64,000 nt of DNA from Schistosoma haematobium (GCF_000699445.3 NC_067195.1:57206465-57270464), one strand, 5' to 3'. Counted from the stretch's first letter, positions 44,749 to 56,588 are shown. A program made the numbers and translations. Notes: a model not told the origin generated them from the sequence alone.

Positions 44749-45065
44749 TGTTGTGGATGCGGAGGAATAGACCAATAATTATCATGTTAAGTCCAATGGT
44801 GTCCTTGGACTTTAAATGCACATTTCCTATTGGTCGATATCTGTTCACTTGTTGAGTATTGTACAAAATGTTGTTTTCTATTTTTATGGTACGATGTGGT
44901 ATGCTTGGTTAGTATATAAATAGAGTATGTTTGAAATATAATGATTCATATCTCCGAGGCTGTGGCTTGTGTTCTGGACTCAACTGACTGGGCTAGACAG
45001 GGAGCGAGACCAATCGAGACTCTAGGCCGTCCGTTCGTGTTTACGTGACACTGTAATCGATCGAT
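44749..45065 (+). repeat. LTR 32, truncated at its 3' end
   Basis: 317 of 384 bp are kept; homology stops after ATCGATCGAT at 45065. It has one private change (cgtgAcac for cgtgtcac). The PBS side is missing, so this edge arose by a break inside the LTR rather than by normal integration. Confidence 0.85.
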
Positions 45066-45202
45066 TGCTACGGTGTATTTAATTTTGCAGTGAAGCATAG
45101 AAAATGGCACAGTGTAAAAATCTTGTAGAATATAAAGTCATAAATACAGCATGATTAGATCAAGTATTGTGGTACTGTTACGGGTAATCTTTGTAGAAAA
45201 TT
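45066..45202. other. Spacer between the two arrays
   Basis: 137 bp of AT-rich DNA with no ORF, RNA gene or repeat I can recognise. Confidence 0.6.
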
Positions 45203-45265
45203 ATTGGTTTGTGCTTGTTAGTGTGGTGTGTTGTTTGTAATGAGTGCAAGTGGGCATAAAGCGGC

Positions 45266-45338
45266 GTCCCGGTGGCGCAATGGATAGCGCGTCGGACTTC
45301 TATTCTGGAGGTTGCGGGTTCGAGTCCCACCCGGGATG
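45266..45338 (+). tRNA. tRNA-Arg (anticodon TCT), copy 1, degenerate
   Basis: Same fold as the other copies but with two changes: C to T at 45306 (a G-U wobble in the anticodon stem) and G to A at 45329 (a C-A mismatch in the T stem). A and B boxes are intact. Downstream T-run is only three. Likely a weaker or dying edge copy. Confidence 0.8.
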
Positions 45339-45688
45339 GGCGCTTTGAAAGACTCAATCTACTCAGTCATATGTGGTGAAAGCACACCTCGTGCCATCCA
45401 CACACTGCCAGTTCGGACAGACGGTTCCGACCCGACGCACGCTGTGTGTGCGTGTCTCCGACATCGTCCGCCACTCCACTCGTGTTGATGGTGCGACTGG
45501 GTGGAGCTGACCGAATTCCCGGTACGCAGTAGACACTCAGCTTGTTGTTTGACTGTCCGTGTGTCGTGGTGCATATGACGGATGTCACAGCAGATCCACT
45601 TCGTGACACTTGAGCTGGCATCGATTTGTGCGAGTGGAGGATATGTTCGACCAACGCTATACACACCACAATCGGTCCTGTTCCCTGT

Positions 45689-45747
45689 CAGTTATCGATA
45701 CCAGACTAGTGTGATTTGGTGGGGCTGCCGGACCACATCGATAACTG
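45689..45747 (+). other. Perfect 11-bp inverted repeat in the tRNA unit (representative)
   Basis: CAGTTATCGAT (45689-45699) and ATCGATAACTG (45737-45747) flank a 37-nt loop. Present unchanged in all 12 units. Could be an RNA hairpin or a protein site; role unknown. Confidence 0.65.
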
Positions 45748-45809
45748 GGCGCCGACACAGCACGAGGTGTCCTTCAAGCCAACATCACGAATGTCTGCAC
45801 ACATGATGA

Positions 45810-45827
45810 GTGTGCGCTGACGCACAC
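45810..45827 (+). other. 7-bp hairpin in the tRNA unit (representative)
   Basis: GTGTGCG, loop CTGA, CGCACAC. Repeated in units 1-11; lost in unit 12, where the array decays. No T-run follows, so it is not a Pol III terminator. Confidence 0.65.
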
Positions 45828-46272
45828 AACTGTCTGTCATCAGCACGTGTGAACCGACAGTGATTGTTCGTCATTGGTCGATGGCAGGTGGTTTGAGGGT
45901 CGGATTAGACTGATTATTGTAGCTGACATAGAAATCACAAGATCACAATCTCCACTTGATAATTTAATAGAGATCATTTGGAATTGCTGAAAAGAAGAGA
46001 GATTTGTCTCAGCAGACGGGTAGTTTGATGGAAGTGCTCAAGTGAATGTATATTACAAGATTGATTGTTCAGTGTAAGTAAGCACACACATAAATACTTA
46101 TGCACTGGTGACAAGGCAACTTGTATTGTTGTGCAATCGGACGTATACTTCGACAGACATTGCGGTTGAGAAGAGTAGTGGAGGATGTATGGATTGGTGA
46201 TAGTGTAGGCAGTGTGTAGACTGTTTGTTGTGTTGGCGTAGGTGTATGAGAAGTGGTGTTGATATTGATATT

Positions 46273-46458
46273 GGTAGTAGAATTGGTGGCATTATTATTG
46301 ATAATATTAGTATTAGTACTAGTACTGCTAGTATTATTGGTAGTAGTGAAAATAGTATAATTAGGTGTAGTATTGGTGGTAGTGGTAGTGGTAGTGGTAG
46401 TGTTAGTAGTGGTGTTAGTAGTAGTGTTAGTATTAGTATTAGTAGTAGTAGTAGTTGA
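46273..46458 (+). repeat. TAG/TGG-type trinucleotide microsatellite (representative)
   Basis: Runs of GGTAGT, TTAGTA and TAG, ending just before the conserved tRNA 5' flank. Contains the 12-bp palindrome AGTACTAGTACT (46315-46326). The number of GGTAGT and TAG steps differs between units and explains most unit-length variation; the array 53774-53998 is shortest. Apparent Ser/Gly/Ile-rich frames here are repeat artefacts. Confidence 0.8.
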
Positions 46459-46520
46459 TTAGTTTGTGCTTGTTAGTGTGGTGTGTTGTGTGTGATGAGT
46501 GCAAGTGGGCATAAAGCGGC

Positions 46521-46593
46521 GTCCCGGTGGCGCAATGGATAGCGCGTCGGACTTCTATTCCGGAGGTTGCGGGTTCGAGTCCCGCCCGGGATG
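46521..46593 (+). tRNA. tRNA-Arg (anticodon TCT), copy 2
   Basis: A 73-nt cloverleaf without intron. Acceptor GTCCCGG/CCGGGAT (first pair G-U), D stem GCGC/GCGC with loop AATGGATA, anticodon stem TCGGA/TCCGG with loop CTTCTAT (anticodon TCT, reading AGA/AGG), variable AGGTT, T stem GCGGG/CCCGC, discriminator G as usual for Arg. A box TGGCGCAATGG and B box GGTTCGAGTCC are intact. CCA is not encoded. Only three T follow at the expected terminator. Confidence 0.95.
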
Positions 46594-47775
46594 GGCGCTT
46601 TGAAAGACTCAATCTACTCAGTCATATGTGGTGAAAGCACACCTCGTGCCATCCACACACTGCCAGTTCGGACAGACGGTTCCGACCCGACGCACGCTGT
46701 GTGTGCGTGTCTCCGACATCGTCCGCCACTCCACTCGTGTTGATGGTGCGACTGGGTGGAGCTGACCGAATTCCCGGTACGCAGTAGACACTCAGCTTGT
46801 TGTTTGACTGTCCGTGTGTCGTGGTGCATATGACGGATGTCACAGCAGATCCACTTCGTGACACTTGAGCTGGCATCGATTTGTGCGAGTGGAGGATATG
46901 TTCGACCAACGCTATACACACCACAATCGGTCCTGTTCCCTGTCAGTTATCGATACCAGACTAGTGTGATTTGGTGGGGCTGCCGGACCACATCGATAAC
47001 TGGGCGCCGACACAGCACGAGGTGTCCTTCAAGCCAACATCACGAATGTCTGCACACATGATGAGTGTGCGCTGACGCACACAACTGTCTGTCATCAGCA
47101 CGTGTGAACCGACAGTGATTGTTCGTCATTGGTCGATGGCAGGTGGTTTGAGGGTCGGATTAGACTGATTATTGTAGCTGACATAGAAATCACAAGATCA
47201 CAATCTCCACTTGATAATTTAATAGAGATCATTTGGAATTGCTGAAAAGAAGAGAGATTTGTCTCAGCAGACGGGTAGTTTGATGGAAGTGCTCAAGTGA
47301 ATGTATATTACAAGATTGATTGTTCAGTGTAAGTAAGCACACACATAAATACTTATGCACTGGTGACAAGGCAACTTGTATTGTTGTGCAATCGGACGTA
47401 TACTTCGACAGACATTGCGGTTGAGAAGAGTAGTGGAGGATGTATGGATTGGTGATAGTGTAGGCAGTGTGTAGACTGTTTGTTGTGTTGGCGTAGGTGT
47501 ATGAGAAGTGGTGTTGATATTGATATTGGTAGTAGAATTGGTGGCATTATTATTGATAATATTAGTATTAGTACTAGTACTGCTAGTATTATTGGTAGTA
47601 GTGAAAATAGTATAATTAGGTGTAGTATTGGTGGTAGTGGTAGTGGTAGTGGTAGTGTTAGTAGTGGTGTTAGTAGTAGTGTTAGTATTAGTATTAGTAG
47701 TAGTAGTAGTTGATTAGTTTGTGCTTGTTAGTGTGGTGTGTTGTGTGTGATGAGTGCAAGTGGGCATAAAGCGGC

Positions 47776-47848
47776 GTCCCGGTGGCGCAATGGATAGCGC
47801 GTCGGACTTCTATTCCGGAGGTTGCGGGTTCGAGTCCCGCCCGGGATG
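47776..47848 (+). tRNA. tRNA-Arg (anticodon TCT), copy 3
   Basis: Identical to copy 2; three-T trailer. Confidence 0.95.
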
Positions 47849-49039
47849 GGCGCTTTGAAAGACTCAATCTACTCAGTCATATGTGGTGAAAGCACACCTC
47901 GTGCCATCCACACACTGCCAGTTCGGACAGACGGTTCCGACCCGACGCACGCTGTGTGTGCGTGTCTCCGACATCGTCCGCCACTCCACTCGTGTTGATG
48001 GTGCGACTGGGTGGAGCTGACCGAATTCCCGGTACGCAGTAGACACTCAGCTTGTTGTTTGACTGTCCGTGTGTCGTGGTGCATATGACGGATGTCACAG
48101 CAGATCCACTTCGTGACACTTGAGCTGGCATCGATTTGTGCGAGTGGAGGATATGTTCGACCAACGCTATACACACCACAATCGGTCCTGTTCCCTGTCA
48201 GTTATCGATACCAGACTAGTGTGATTTGGTGGGGCTGCCGGACCACATCGATAACTGGGCGCCGACACAGCACGAGGTGTCCTTCAAGCCAACATCACGA
48301 ATGTCTGCACACATGATGAGTGTGCGCTGACGCACACAACTGTCTGTCATCAGCACGTGTGAACCGACAGTGATTGTTCGTCATTGGTCGATGGCAGGTG
48401 GTTTGAGGGTCGGATTAGACTGATTATTGTAGCTGACATAGAAATCACAAGATCACAATCTCCACTTGATAATTTAATAGAGATCATTTGGAATTGCTGA
48501 AAAGAAGAGAGATTTGTCTCAGCAGACGGGTAGTTTGATGGAAGTGCTCAAGTGAATGTATATTACAAGATTGATTGTTCAGTGTAAGTAAGCACACACA
48601 TAAATACTTATGCACTGGTGACAAGGCAACTTGTATTGTTGTGCAATCGGACGTATACTTCGACAGACATTGCGGTTGAGAAGAGTAGTGGAGGATGTAT
48701 GGATTGGTGATAGTGTAGGCAGTGTGTAGACTGTTTGTTGTGTTGGCGTAGGTGTATGAGAAGTGGTGTTGATATTGATATTGGTAGTAGAATTGGTGGC
48801 ATTATTATTGATAATATTAGTATTAGTACTAGTACTGCTAGTATTATTGGTAGTAGTGAAAATAGTATAATTAGGTGTAGTATTGGTGGTAGTGGTAGTG
48901 GTAGTGGTAGTGGTAGTGTTAGTAGTGGTGTTAGTAGTAGTGTTAGTATTAGTATTAGTAGTAGTAGTAGTAGTTGATTAGTTTGTGCTTGTTAGTGTGG
49001 TGTGTTGTGTGTGATGAGTGCAAGTGGGCATAAAGCGGC

Positions 49040-49112
49040 GTCCCGGTGGCGCAATGGATAGCGCGTCGGACTTCTATTCCGGAGGTTGCGGGTTCGAGTC
49101 CCGCCCGGGATG
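49040..49112 (+). tRNA. tRNA-Arg (anticodon TCT), copy 4
   Basis: Identical to copy 2; three-T trailer. Confidence 0.95.
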
Positions 49113-50297
49113 GGCGCTTTGAAAGACTCAATCTACTCAGTCATATGTGGTGAAAGCACACCTCGTGCCATCCACACACTGCCAGTTCGGACAGACGGTT
49201 CCGACCCGACGCACGCTGTGTGTGCGTGTCTCCGACATCGTCCGCCACTCCACTCGTGTTGATGGTGCGACTGGGTGGAGCTGACCGAATTCCCGGTACG
49301 CAGTAGACACTCAGCTTGTTGTTTGACTGTCCGTGTGTCGTGGTGCATATGACGGATGTCACAGCAGATCCACTTCGTGACACTTGAGCTGGCATCGATT
49401 TGTGCGAGTGGAGGATATGTTCGACCAACGCTATACACACCACAATCGGTCCTGTTCCCTGTCAGTTATCGATACCAGACTAGTGTGATTTGGTGGGGCT
49501 GCCGGACCACATCGATAACTGGGCGCCGACACAGCACGAGGTGTCCTTCAAGCCAACATCACGAATGTCTGCACACATGATGAGTGTGCGCTGACGCACA
49601 CAACTGTCTGTCATCAGCACGTGTGAACCGACAGTGATTGTTCGTCATTGGTCGATGGCAGGTGGTTTGAGGGTCGGATTAGACTGATTATTGTAGCTGA
49701 CATAGAAATCACAAGATCACAATCTCCACTTGATAATTTAATAGAGATCATTTGGAATTGCTGAAAAGAAGAGAGATTTGTCTCAGCAGACGGGTAGTTT
49801 GATGGAAGTGCTCAAGTGAATGTATATTACAAGATTGATTGTTCAGTGTAAGTAAGCACACACATAAATACTTATGCACTGGTGACAAGGCAACTTGTAT
49901 TGTTGTGCAATCGGACGTATACTTCGACAGACATTGCGGTTGAGAAGAGTAGTGGAGGATGTATGGATTGGTGATAGTGTAGGCAGTGTGTAGACTGTTT
50001 GTTGTGTTGGCGTAGGTGTATGAGAAGTGGTGTTGATATTGATATTGGTAGTAGAATTGGTGGCATTATTATTGATAATATTAGTATTAGTACTAGTACT
50101 GCTAGTATTATTGGTAGTAGTGAAAATAGTATAATTAGGTGTAGTATTGGTGGTAGTGGTAGTGGTAGTGGTAGTGTTAGTAGTGGTGTTAGTAGTAGTG
50201 TTAGTATTAGTATTAGTAGTAGTAGTAGTAGTTGATTAGTTTGTGCTTGTTAGTGTGGTGTGTTGTGTGTGATGAGTGCAAGTGGGCATAAAGCGGC

Positions 50298-50370
50298 GTC
50301 CCGGTGGCGCAATGGATAGCGCGTCGGACTTCTATTCCGGAGGTTGCGGGTTCGAGTCCCGCCCGGGATG
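50298..50370 (+). tRNA. tRNA-Arg (anticodon TCT), copy 5
   Basis: Identical to copy 2; three-T trailer. Confidence 0.95.
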
Positions 50371-51555
50371 GGCGCTTTGAAAGACTCAATCTACTCAGTC
50401 ATATGTGGTGAAAGCACACCTCGTGCCATCCACACACTGCCAGTTCGGACAGACGGTTCCGACCCGACGCACGCTGTGTGTGCGTGTCTCCGACATCGTC
50501 CGCCACTCCACTCGTGTTGATGGTGCGACTGGGTGGAGCTGACCGAATTCCCGGTACGCAGTAGACACTCAGCTTGTTGTTTGACTGTCCGTGTGTCGTG
50601 GTGCATATGACGGATGTCACAGCAGATCCACTTCGTGACACTTGAGCTGGCATCGATTTGTGCGAGTGGAGGATATGTTCGACCAACGCTATACACACCA
50701 CAATCGGTCCTGTTCCCTGTCAGTTATCGATACCAGACTAGTGTGATTTGGTGGGGCTGCCGGACCACATCGATAACTGGGCGCCGACACAGCACGAGGT
50801 GTCCTTCAAGCCAACATCACGAATGTCTGCACACATGATGAGTGTGCGCTGACGCACACAACTGTCTGTCATCAGCACGTGTGAACCGACAGTGATTGTT
50901 CGTCATTGGTCGATGGCAGGTGGTTTGAGGGTCGGATTAGACTGATTATTGTAGCTGACATAGAAATCACAAGATCACAATCTCCACTTGATAATTTAAT
51001 AGAGATCATTTGGAATTGCTGAAAAGAAGAGAGATTTGTCTCAGCAGACGGGTAGTTTGATGGAAGTGCTCAAGTGAATGTATATTACAAGATTGATTGT
51101 TCAGTGTAAGTAAGCACACACATAAATACTTATGCACTGGTGACAAGGCAACTTGTATTGTTGTGCAATCGGACGTATACTTCGACAGACATTGCGGTTG
51201 AGAAGAGTAGTGGAGGATGTATGGATTGGTGATAGTGTAGGCAGTGTGTAGACTGTTTGTTGTGTTGGCGTAGGTGTATGAGAAGTGGTGTTGATATTGA
51301 TATTGGTAGTAGAATTGGTGGCATTATTATTGATAATATTAGTATTAGTACTAGTACTGCTAGTATTATTGGTAGTAGTGAAAATAGTATAATTAGGTGT
51401 AGTATTGGTGGTAGTGGTAGTGGTAGTGGTAGTGTTAGTAGTGGTGTTAGTAGTAGTGTTAGTATTAGTATTAGTAGTAGTAGTAGTAGTTGATTAGTTT
51501 GTGCTTGTTAGTGTGGTGTGTTGTGTGTGATGAGTGCAAGTGGGCATAAAGCGGC

Positions 51556-51628
51556 GTCCCGGTGGCGCAATGGATAGCGCGTCGGACTTCTATTCCGGAG
51601 GTTGCGGGTTCGAGTCCCGCCCGGGATG
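51556..51628 (+). tRNA. tRNA-Arg (anticodon TCT), copy 6
   Basis: Identical to copy 2 but followed by four T, so it has a canonical terminator. Confidence 0.95.
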
Positions 51629-51633
51629 GGCGC

Positions 51634-51637
51634 TTTT
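51634..51637 (+). terminator. Pol III terminator TTTT after tRNA copy 6
   Basis: Four T five bases after the tRNA end (cgcTTTTgaaag); most other units have three. Confidence 0.65.
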
Positions 51638-52814
51638 GAAAGACTCAATCTACTCAGTCATATGTGGTGAAAGCACACCTCGTGCCATCCACACACTGCC
51701 AGTTCGGACAGACGGTTCCGACCCGACGCACGCTGTGTGTGCGTGTCTCCGACATCGTCCGCCACTCCACTCGTGTTGATGGTGCGACTGGGTGGAGCTG
51801 ACCGAATTCCCGGTACGCAGTAGACACTCAGCTTGTTGTTTGACTGTCCGTGTGTCGTGGTGCATATGACGGATGTCACAGCAGATCCACTTCGTGACAC
51901 TTGAGCTGGCATCGATTTGTGCGAGTGGAGGATATGTTCGACCAACGCTATACACACCACAATCGGTCCTGTTCCCTGTCAGTTATCGATACCAGACTAG
52001 TGTGATTTGGTGGGGCTGCCGGACCACATCGATAACTGGGCGCCGACACAGCACGAGGTGTCCTTCAAGCCAACATCACGAATGTCTGCACACATGATGA
52101 GTGTGCGCTGACGCACACAACTGTCTGTCATCAGCACGTGTGAACCGACAGTGATTGTTCGTCATTGGTCGATGGCAGGTGGTTTGAGGGTCGGATTAGA
52201 CTGATTATTGTAGCTGACATAGAAATCACAAGATCACAATCTCCACTTGATAATTTAATAGAGATCATTTGGAATTGCTGAAAAGAAGAGAGATTTGTCT
52301 CAGCAGACGGGTAGTTTGATGGAAGTGCTCAAGTGAATGTATATTACAAGATTGATTGTTCAGTGTAAGTAAGCACACACATAAATACTTATGCACTGGT
52401 GACAAGGCAACTTGTATTGTTGTGCAATCGGACGTATACTTCGACAGACATTGCGGTTGAGAAGAGTAGTGGAGGATGTATGGATTGGTGATAGTGTAGG
52501 CAGTGTGTAGACTGTTTGTTGTGTTGGCGTAGGTGTATGAGAAGTGGTGTTGATATTGATATTGGTAGTAGAATTGGTGGCATTATTATTGATAATATTA
52601 GTATTAGTACTAGTACTGCTAGTATTATTGGTAGTAGTGAAAATAGTATAATTAGGTGTAGTATTGGTGGTAGTGGTAGTGGTAGTGGTAGTGTTAGTAG
52701 TGGTGTTAGTAGTAGTGTTAGTATTAGTATTAGTAGTAGTAGTAGTAGTTGATTAGTTTGTGCTTGTTAGTGTGGTGTGTTGTGTGTGATGAGTGCAAGT
52801 GGGCATAAAGCGGC

Positions 52815-52887
52815 GTCCCGGTGGCGCAATGGATAGCGCGTCGGACTTCTATTCCGGAGGTTGCGGGTTCGAGTCCCGCCCGGGATG
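52815..52887 (+). tRNA. tRNA-Arg (anticodon TCT), copy 7
   Basis: Identical to copy 2; three-T trailer. Confidence 0.95.
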
Positions 52888-54059
52888 GGCGCTTTGAAAG
52901 ACTCAATCTACTCAGTCATATGTGGTGAAAGCACACCTCGTGCCATCCACACACTGCCAGTTCGGACAGACGGTTCCGACCCGACGCACGCTGTGTGTGC
53001 GTGTCTCCGACATCGTCCGCCACTCCACTCGTGTTGATGGTGCGACTGGGTGGAGCTGACCGAATTCCCGGTACGCAGTAGACACTCAGCTTGTTGTTTG
53101 ACTGTCCGTGTGTCGTGGTGCATATGACGGATGTCACAGCAGATCCACTTCGTGACACTTGAGCTGGCATCGATTTGTGCGAGTGGAGGATATGTTCGAC
53201 CAACGCTATACACACCACAATCGGTCCTGTTCCCTGTCAGTTATCGATACCAGACTAGTGTGATTTGGTGGGGCTGCCGGACCACATCGATAACTGGGCG
53301 CCGACACAGCACGAGGTGTCCTTCAAGCCAACATCACGAATGTCTGCACACATGATGAGTGTGCGCTGACGCACACAACTGTCTGTCATCAGCACGTGTG
53401 AACCGACAGTGATTGTTCGTCATTGGTCGATGGCAGGTGGTTTGAGGGTCGGATTAGACTGATTATTGTAGCTGACATAGAAATCACAAGATCACAATCT
53501 CCACTTGATAATTTAATAGAGATCATTTGGAATTGCTGAAAAGAAGAGAGATTTGTCTCAGCAGACGGGTAGTTTGATGGAAGTGCTCAAGTGAATGTAT
53601 ATTACAAGATTGATTGTTCAGTGTAAGTAAGCACACACATAAATACTTATGCACTGGTGACAAGGCAACTTGTATTGTTGTGCAATCGGACGTATACTTC
53701 GACAGACATTGCGGTTGAGAAGAGTAGTGGAGGATGTATGGATTGGTGATAGTGTAGGCAGTGTGTAGACTGTTTGTTGTGTTGGCGTAGGTGTATGAGA
53801 AGTGGTGTTGATATTGATATTGGTAGTAGAATTGGTGGCATTATTATTGATAATATTAGTATTAGTACTAGTACTGCTAGTATTATTGGTAGTAGTGAAA
53901 ATAGTATAATTAGGTGTAGTATTGGTGGTAGTGGTAGTGTTAGTAGTGGTGTTAGTAGTAGTGTTAGTATTAGTATAGTAGTAGTAGTAGTAGTTGATTA
54001 GTTTGTGCTTGTTAGTGTGGTGTGTTGTGTGTGATGAGTGCAAGTGGGCATAAAGCGGC

Positions 54060-54132
54060 GTCCCGGTGGCGCAATGGATAGCGCGTCGGACTTCTATTCC
54101 GGAGGTTGCGGGTTCGAGTCCCGCCCGGGATG
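54060..54132 (+). tRNA. tRNA-Arg (anticodon TCT), copy 8
   Basis: Identical to copy 2; three-T trailer. The microsatellite before it is the shortest (unit 1245 bp) and lacks one T. Confidence 0.95.
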
Positions 54133-55323
54133 GGCGCTTTGAAAGACTCAATCTACTCAGTCATATGTGGTGAAAGCACACCTCGTGCCATCCACACACT
54201 GCCAGTTCGGACAGACGGTTCCGACCCGACGCACGCTGTGTGTGCGTGTCTCCGACATCGTCCGCCACTCCACTCGTGTTGATGGTGCGACTGGGTGGAG
54301 CTGACCGAATTCCCGGTACGCAGTAGACACTCAGCTTGTTGTTTGACTGTCCGTGTGTCGTGGTGCATATGACGGATGTCACAGCAGATCCACTTCGTGA
54401 CACTTGAGCTGGCATCGATTTGTGCGAGTGGAGGATATGTTCGACCAACGCTATACACACCACAATCGGTCCTGTTCCCTGTCAGTTATCGATACCAGAC
54501 TAGTGTGATTTGGTGGGGCTGCCGGACCACATCGATAACTGGGCGCCGACACAGCACGAGGTGTCCTTCAAGCCAACATCACGAATGTCTGCACACATGA
54601 TGAGTGTGCGCTGACGCACACAACTGTCTGTCATCAGCACGTGTGAACCGACAGTGATTGTTCGTCATTGGTCGATGGCAGGTGGTTTGAGGGTCGGATT
54701 AGACTGATTATTGTAGCTGACATAGAAATCACAAGATCACAATCTCCACTTGATAATTTAATAGAGATCATTTGGAATTGCTGAAAAGAAGAGAGATTTG
54801 TCTCAGCAGACGGGTAGTTTGATGGAAGTGCTCAAGTGAATGTATATTACAAGATTGATTGTTCAGTGTAAGTAAGCACACACATAAATACTTATGCACT
54901 GGTGACAAGGCAACTTGTATTGTTGTGCAATCGGACGTATACTTCGACAGACATTGCGGTTGAGAAGAGTAGTGGAGGATGTATGGATTGGTGATAGTGT
55001 AGGCAGTGTGTAGACTGTTTGTTGTGTTGGCGTAGGTGTATGAGAAGTGGTGTTGATATTGATATTGGTAGTAGAATTGGTGGCATTATTATTGATAATA
55101 TTAGTATTAGTACTAGTACTGCTAGTATTATTGGTAGTAGTGAAAATAGTATAATTAGGTGTAGTATTGGTGGTAGTGGTAGTGGTAGTGGTAGTGGTAG
55201 TGTTAGTAGTGGTGTTAGTAGTAGTGTTAGTATTAGTATTAGTAGTAGTAGTAGTAGTTGATTAGTTTGTGCTTGTTAGTGTGGTGTGTTGTGTGTGATG
55301 AGTGCAAGTGGGCATAAAGCGGC

Positions 55324-55396
55324 GTCCCGGTGGCGCAATGGATAGCGCGTCGGACTTCTATTCCGGAGGTTGCGGGTTCGAGTCCCGCCCGGGATG
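55324..55396 (+). tRNA. tRNA-Arg (anticodon TCT), copy 9
   Basis: Identical to copy 2; followed by four T. Confidence 0.95.
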
Positions 55397-55401
55397 GGCG
55401 C

Positions 55402-55405
55402 TTTT
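55402..55405 (+). terminator. Pol III terminator TTTT after tRNA copy 9
   Basis: Four-T run at the same offset as after copy 6. Confidence 0.65.
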
Positions 55406-56588
55406 GAAAGACTCAATCTACTCAGTCATATGTGGTGAAAGCACACCTCGTGCCATCCACACACTGCCAGTTCGGACAGACGGTTCCGACCCGACGCACG
55501 CTGTGTGTGCGTGTCTCCGACATCGTCCGCCACTCCACTCGTGTTGATGGTGCGACTGGGTGGAGCTGACCGAATTCCCGGTACGCAGTAGACACTCAGC
55601 TTGTTGTTTGACTGTCCGTGTGTCGTGGTGCATATGACGGATGTCACAGCAGATCCACTTCGTGACACTTGAGCTGGCATCGATTTGTGCGAGTGGAGGA
55701 TATGTTCGACCAACGCTATACACACCACAATCGGTCCTGTTCCCTGTCAGTTATCGATACCAGACTAGTGTGATTTGGTGGGGCTGCCGGACCACATCGA
55801 TAACTGGGCGCCGACACAGCACGAGGTGTCCTTCAAGCCAACATCACGAATGTCTGCACACATGATGAGTGTGCGCTGACGCACACAACTGTCTGTCATC
55901 AGCACGTGTGAACCGACAGTGATTGTTCGTCATTGGTCGATGGCAGGTGGTTTGAGGGTCGGATTAGACTGATTATTGTAGCTGACATAGAAATCACAAG
56001 ATCACAATCTCCACTTGATAATTTAATAGAGATCATTTGGAATTGCTGAAAAGAAGAGAGATTTGTCTCAGCAGACGGGTAGTTTGATGGAAGTGCTCAA
56101 GTGAATGTATATTACAAGATTGATTGTTCAGTGTAAGTAAGCACACACATAAATACTTATGCACTGGTGACAAGGCAACTTGTATTGTTGTGCAATCGGA
56201 CGTATACTTCGACAGACATTGCGGTTGAGAAGAGTAGTGGAGGATGTATGGATTGGTGATAGTGTAGGCAGTGTGTAGACTGTTTGTTGTGTTGGCGTAG
56301 GTGTATGAGAAGTGGTGTTGATATTGATATTGGTAGTAGAATTGGTGGCATTATTATTGATAATATTAGTATTAGTACTAGTACTGCTAGTATTATTGGT
56401 AGTAGTGAAAATAGTATAATTAGGTGTAGTATTGGTGGTAGTGGTAGTGGTAGTGGTAGTGGTAGTGTTAGTAGTGGTGTTAGTAGTAGTGTTAGTATTA
56501 GTATTAGTAGTAGTAGTAGTAGTTGATTAGTTTGTGCTTGTTAGTGTGGTGTGTTGTGTGTGATGAGTGCAAGTGGGCATAAAGCGGC

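Larger units (their letters stand above)
1..45065 (+). repeat. Tandem array of LTR + gag-position ORF units (period about 1420 bp)
   Basis: Units of 1417-1422 bp run head to tail with no other DNA between them. Each holds an LTR (384/385 bp), a PBS, an AUG-initiated ORF, a 7-bp hairpin and a polypurine tract (A7-9 G3-4 AGG) that abuts the next LTR. LTR starts are 746, 2166, 3588, 5007, 6427, 7847, 9267, 10686 and so on to 44749. The array is cut at the left by the window edge and at the right inside an LTR at 45065. Units are nearly identical: differences are single bases and homopolymer lengths. LTR-internal-LTR-internal order with shared LTRs is what unequal recombination between LTRs of a retroelement gives. 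No pol is present, so the element is non-autonomous. Superfamily is not fixed by the sequence. Confidence 0.93.

Noticed and set aside
45359..45669. Two overlapping 100-101 codon minus-strand ORFs in each tRNA unit
   Set aside because: Two frames open over the same bases, no recognisable family, and identity between units is due to homogenisation.
45582..45806. 74-codon plus-strand ORF in each tRNA unit
   Set aside because: Spans the hairpin-bearing spacer; no family likeness and no start context or composition typical of coding DNA.
46098..46458. Ser/Gly/Ile-rich plus-strand and Thr/Asn-rich minus-strand ORFs over the microsatellite
   Set aside because: Translation of trinucleotide repeats; lengths simply track repeat number.
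51534..51779. 81-codon ORF covering the tRNA in the units with four T
   Set aside because: Opened only by the extra T of the terminator; it runs through a clear tRNA gene.
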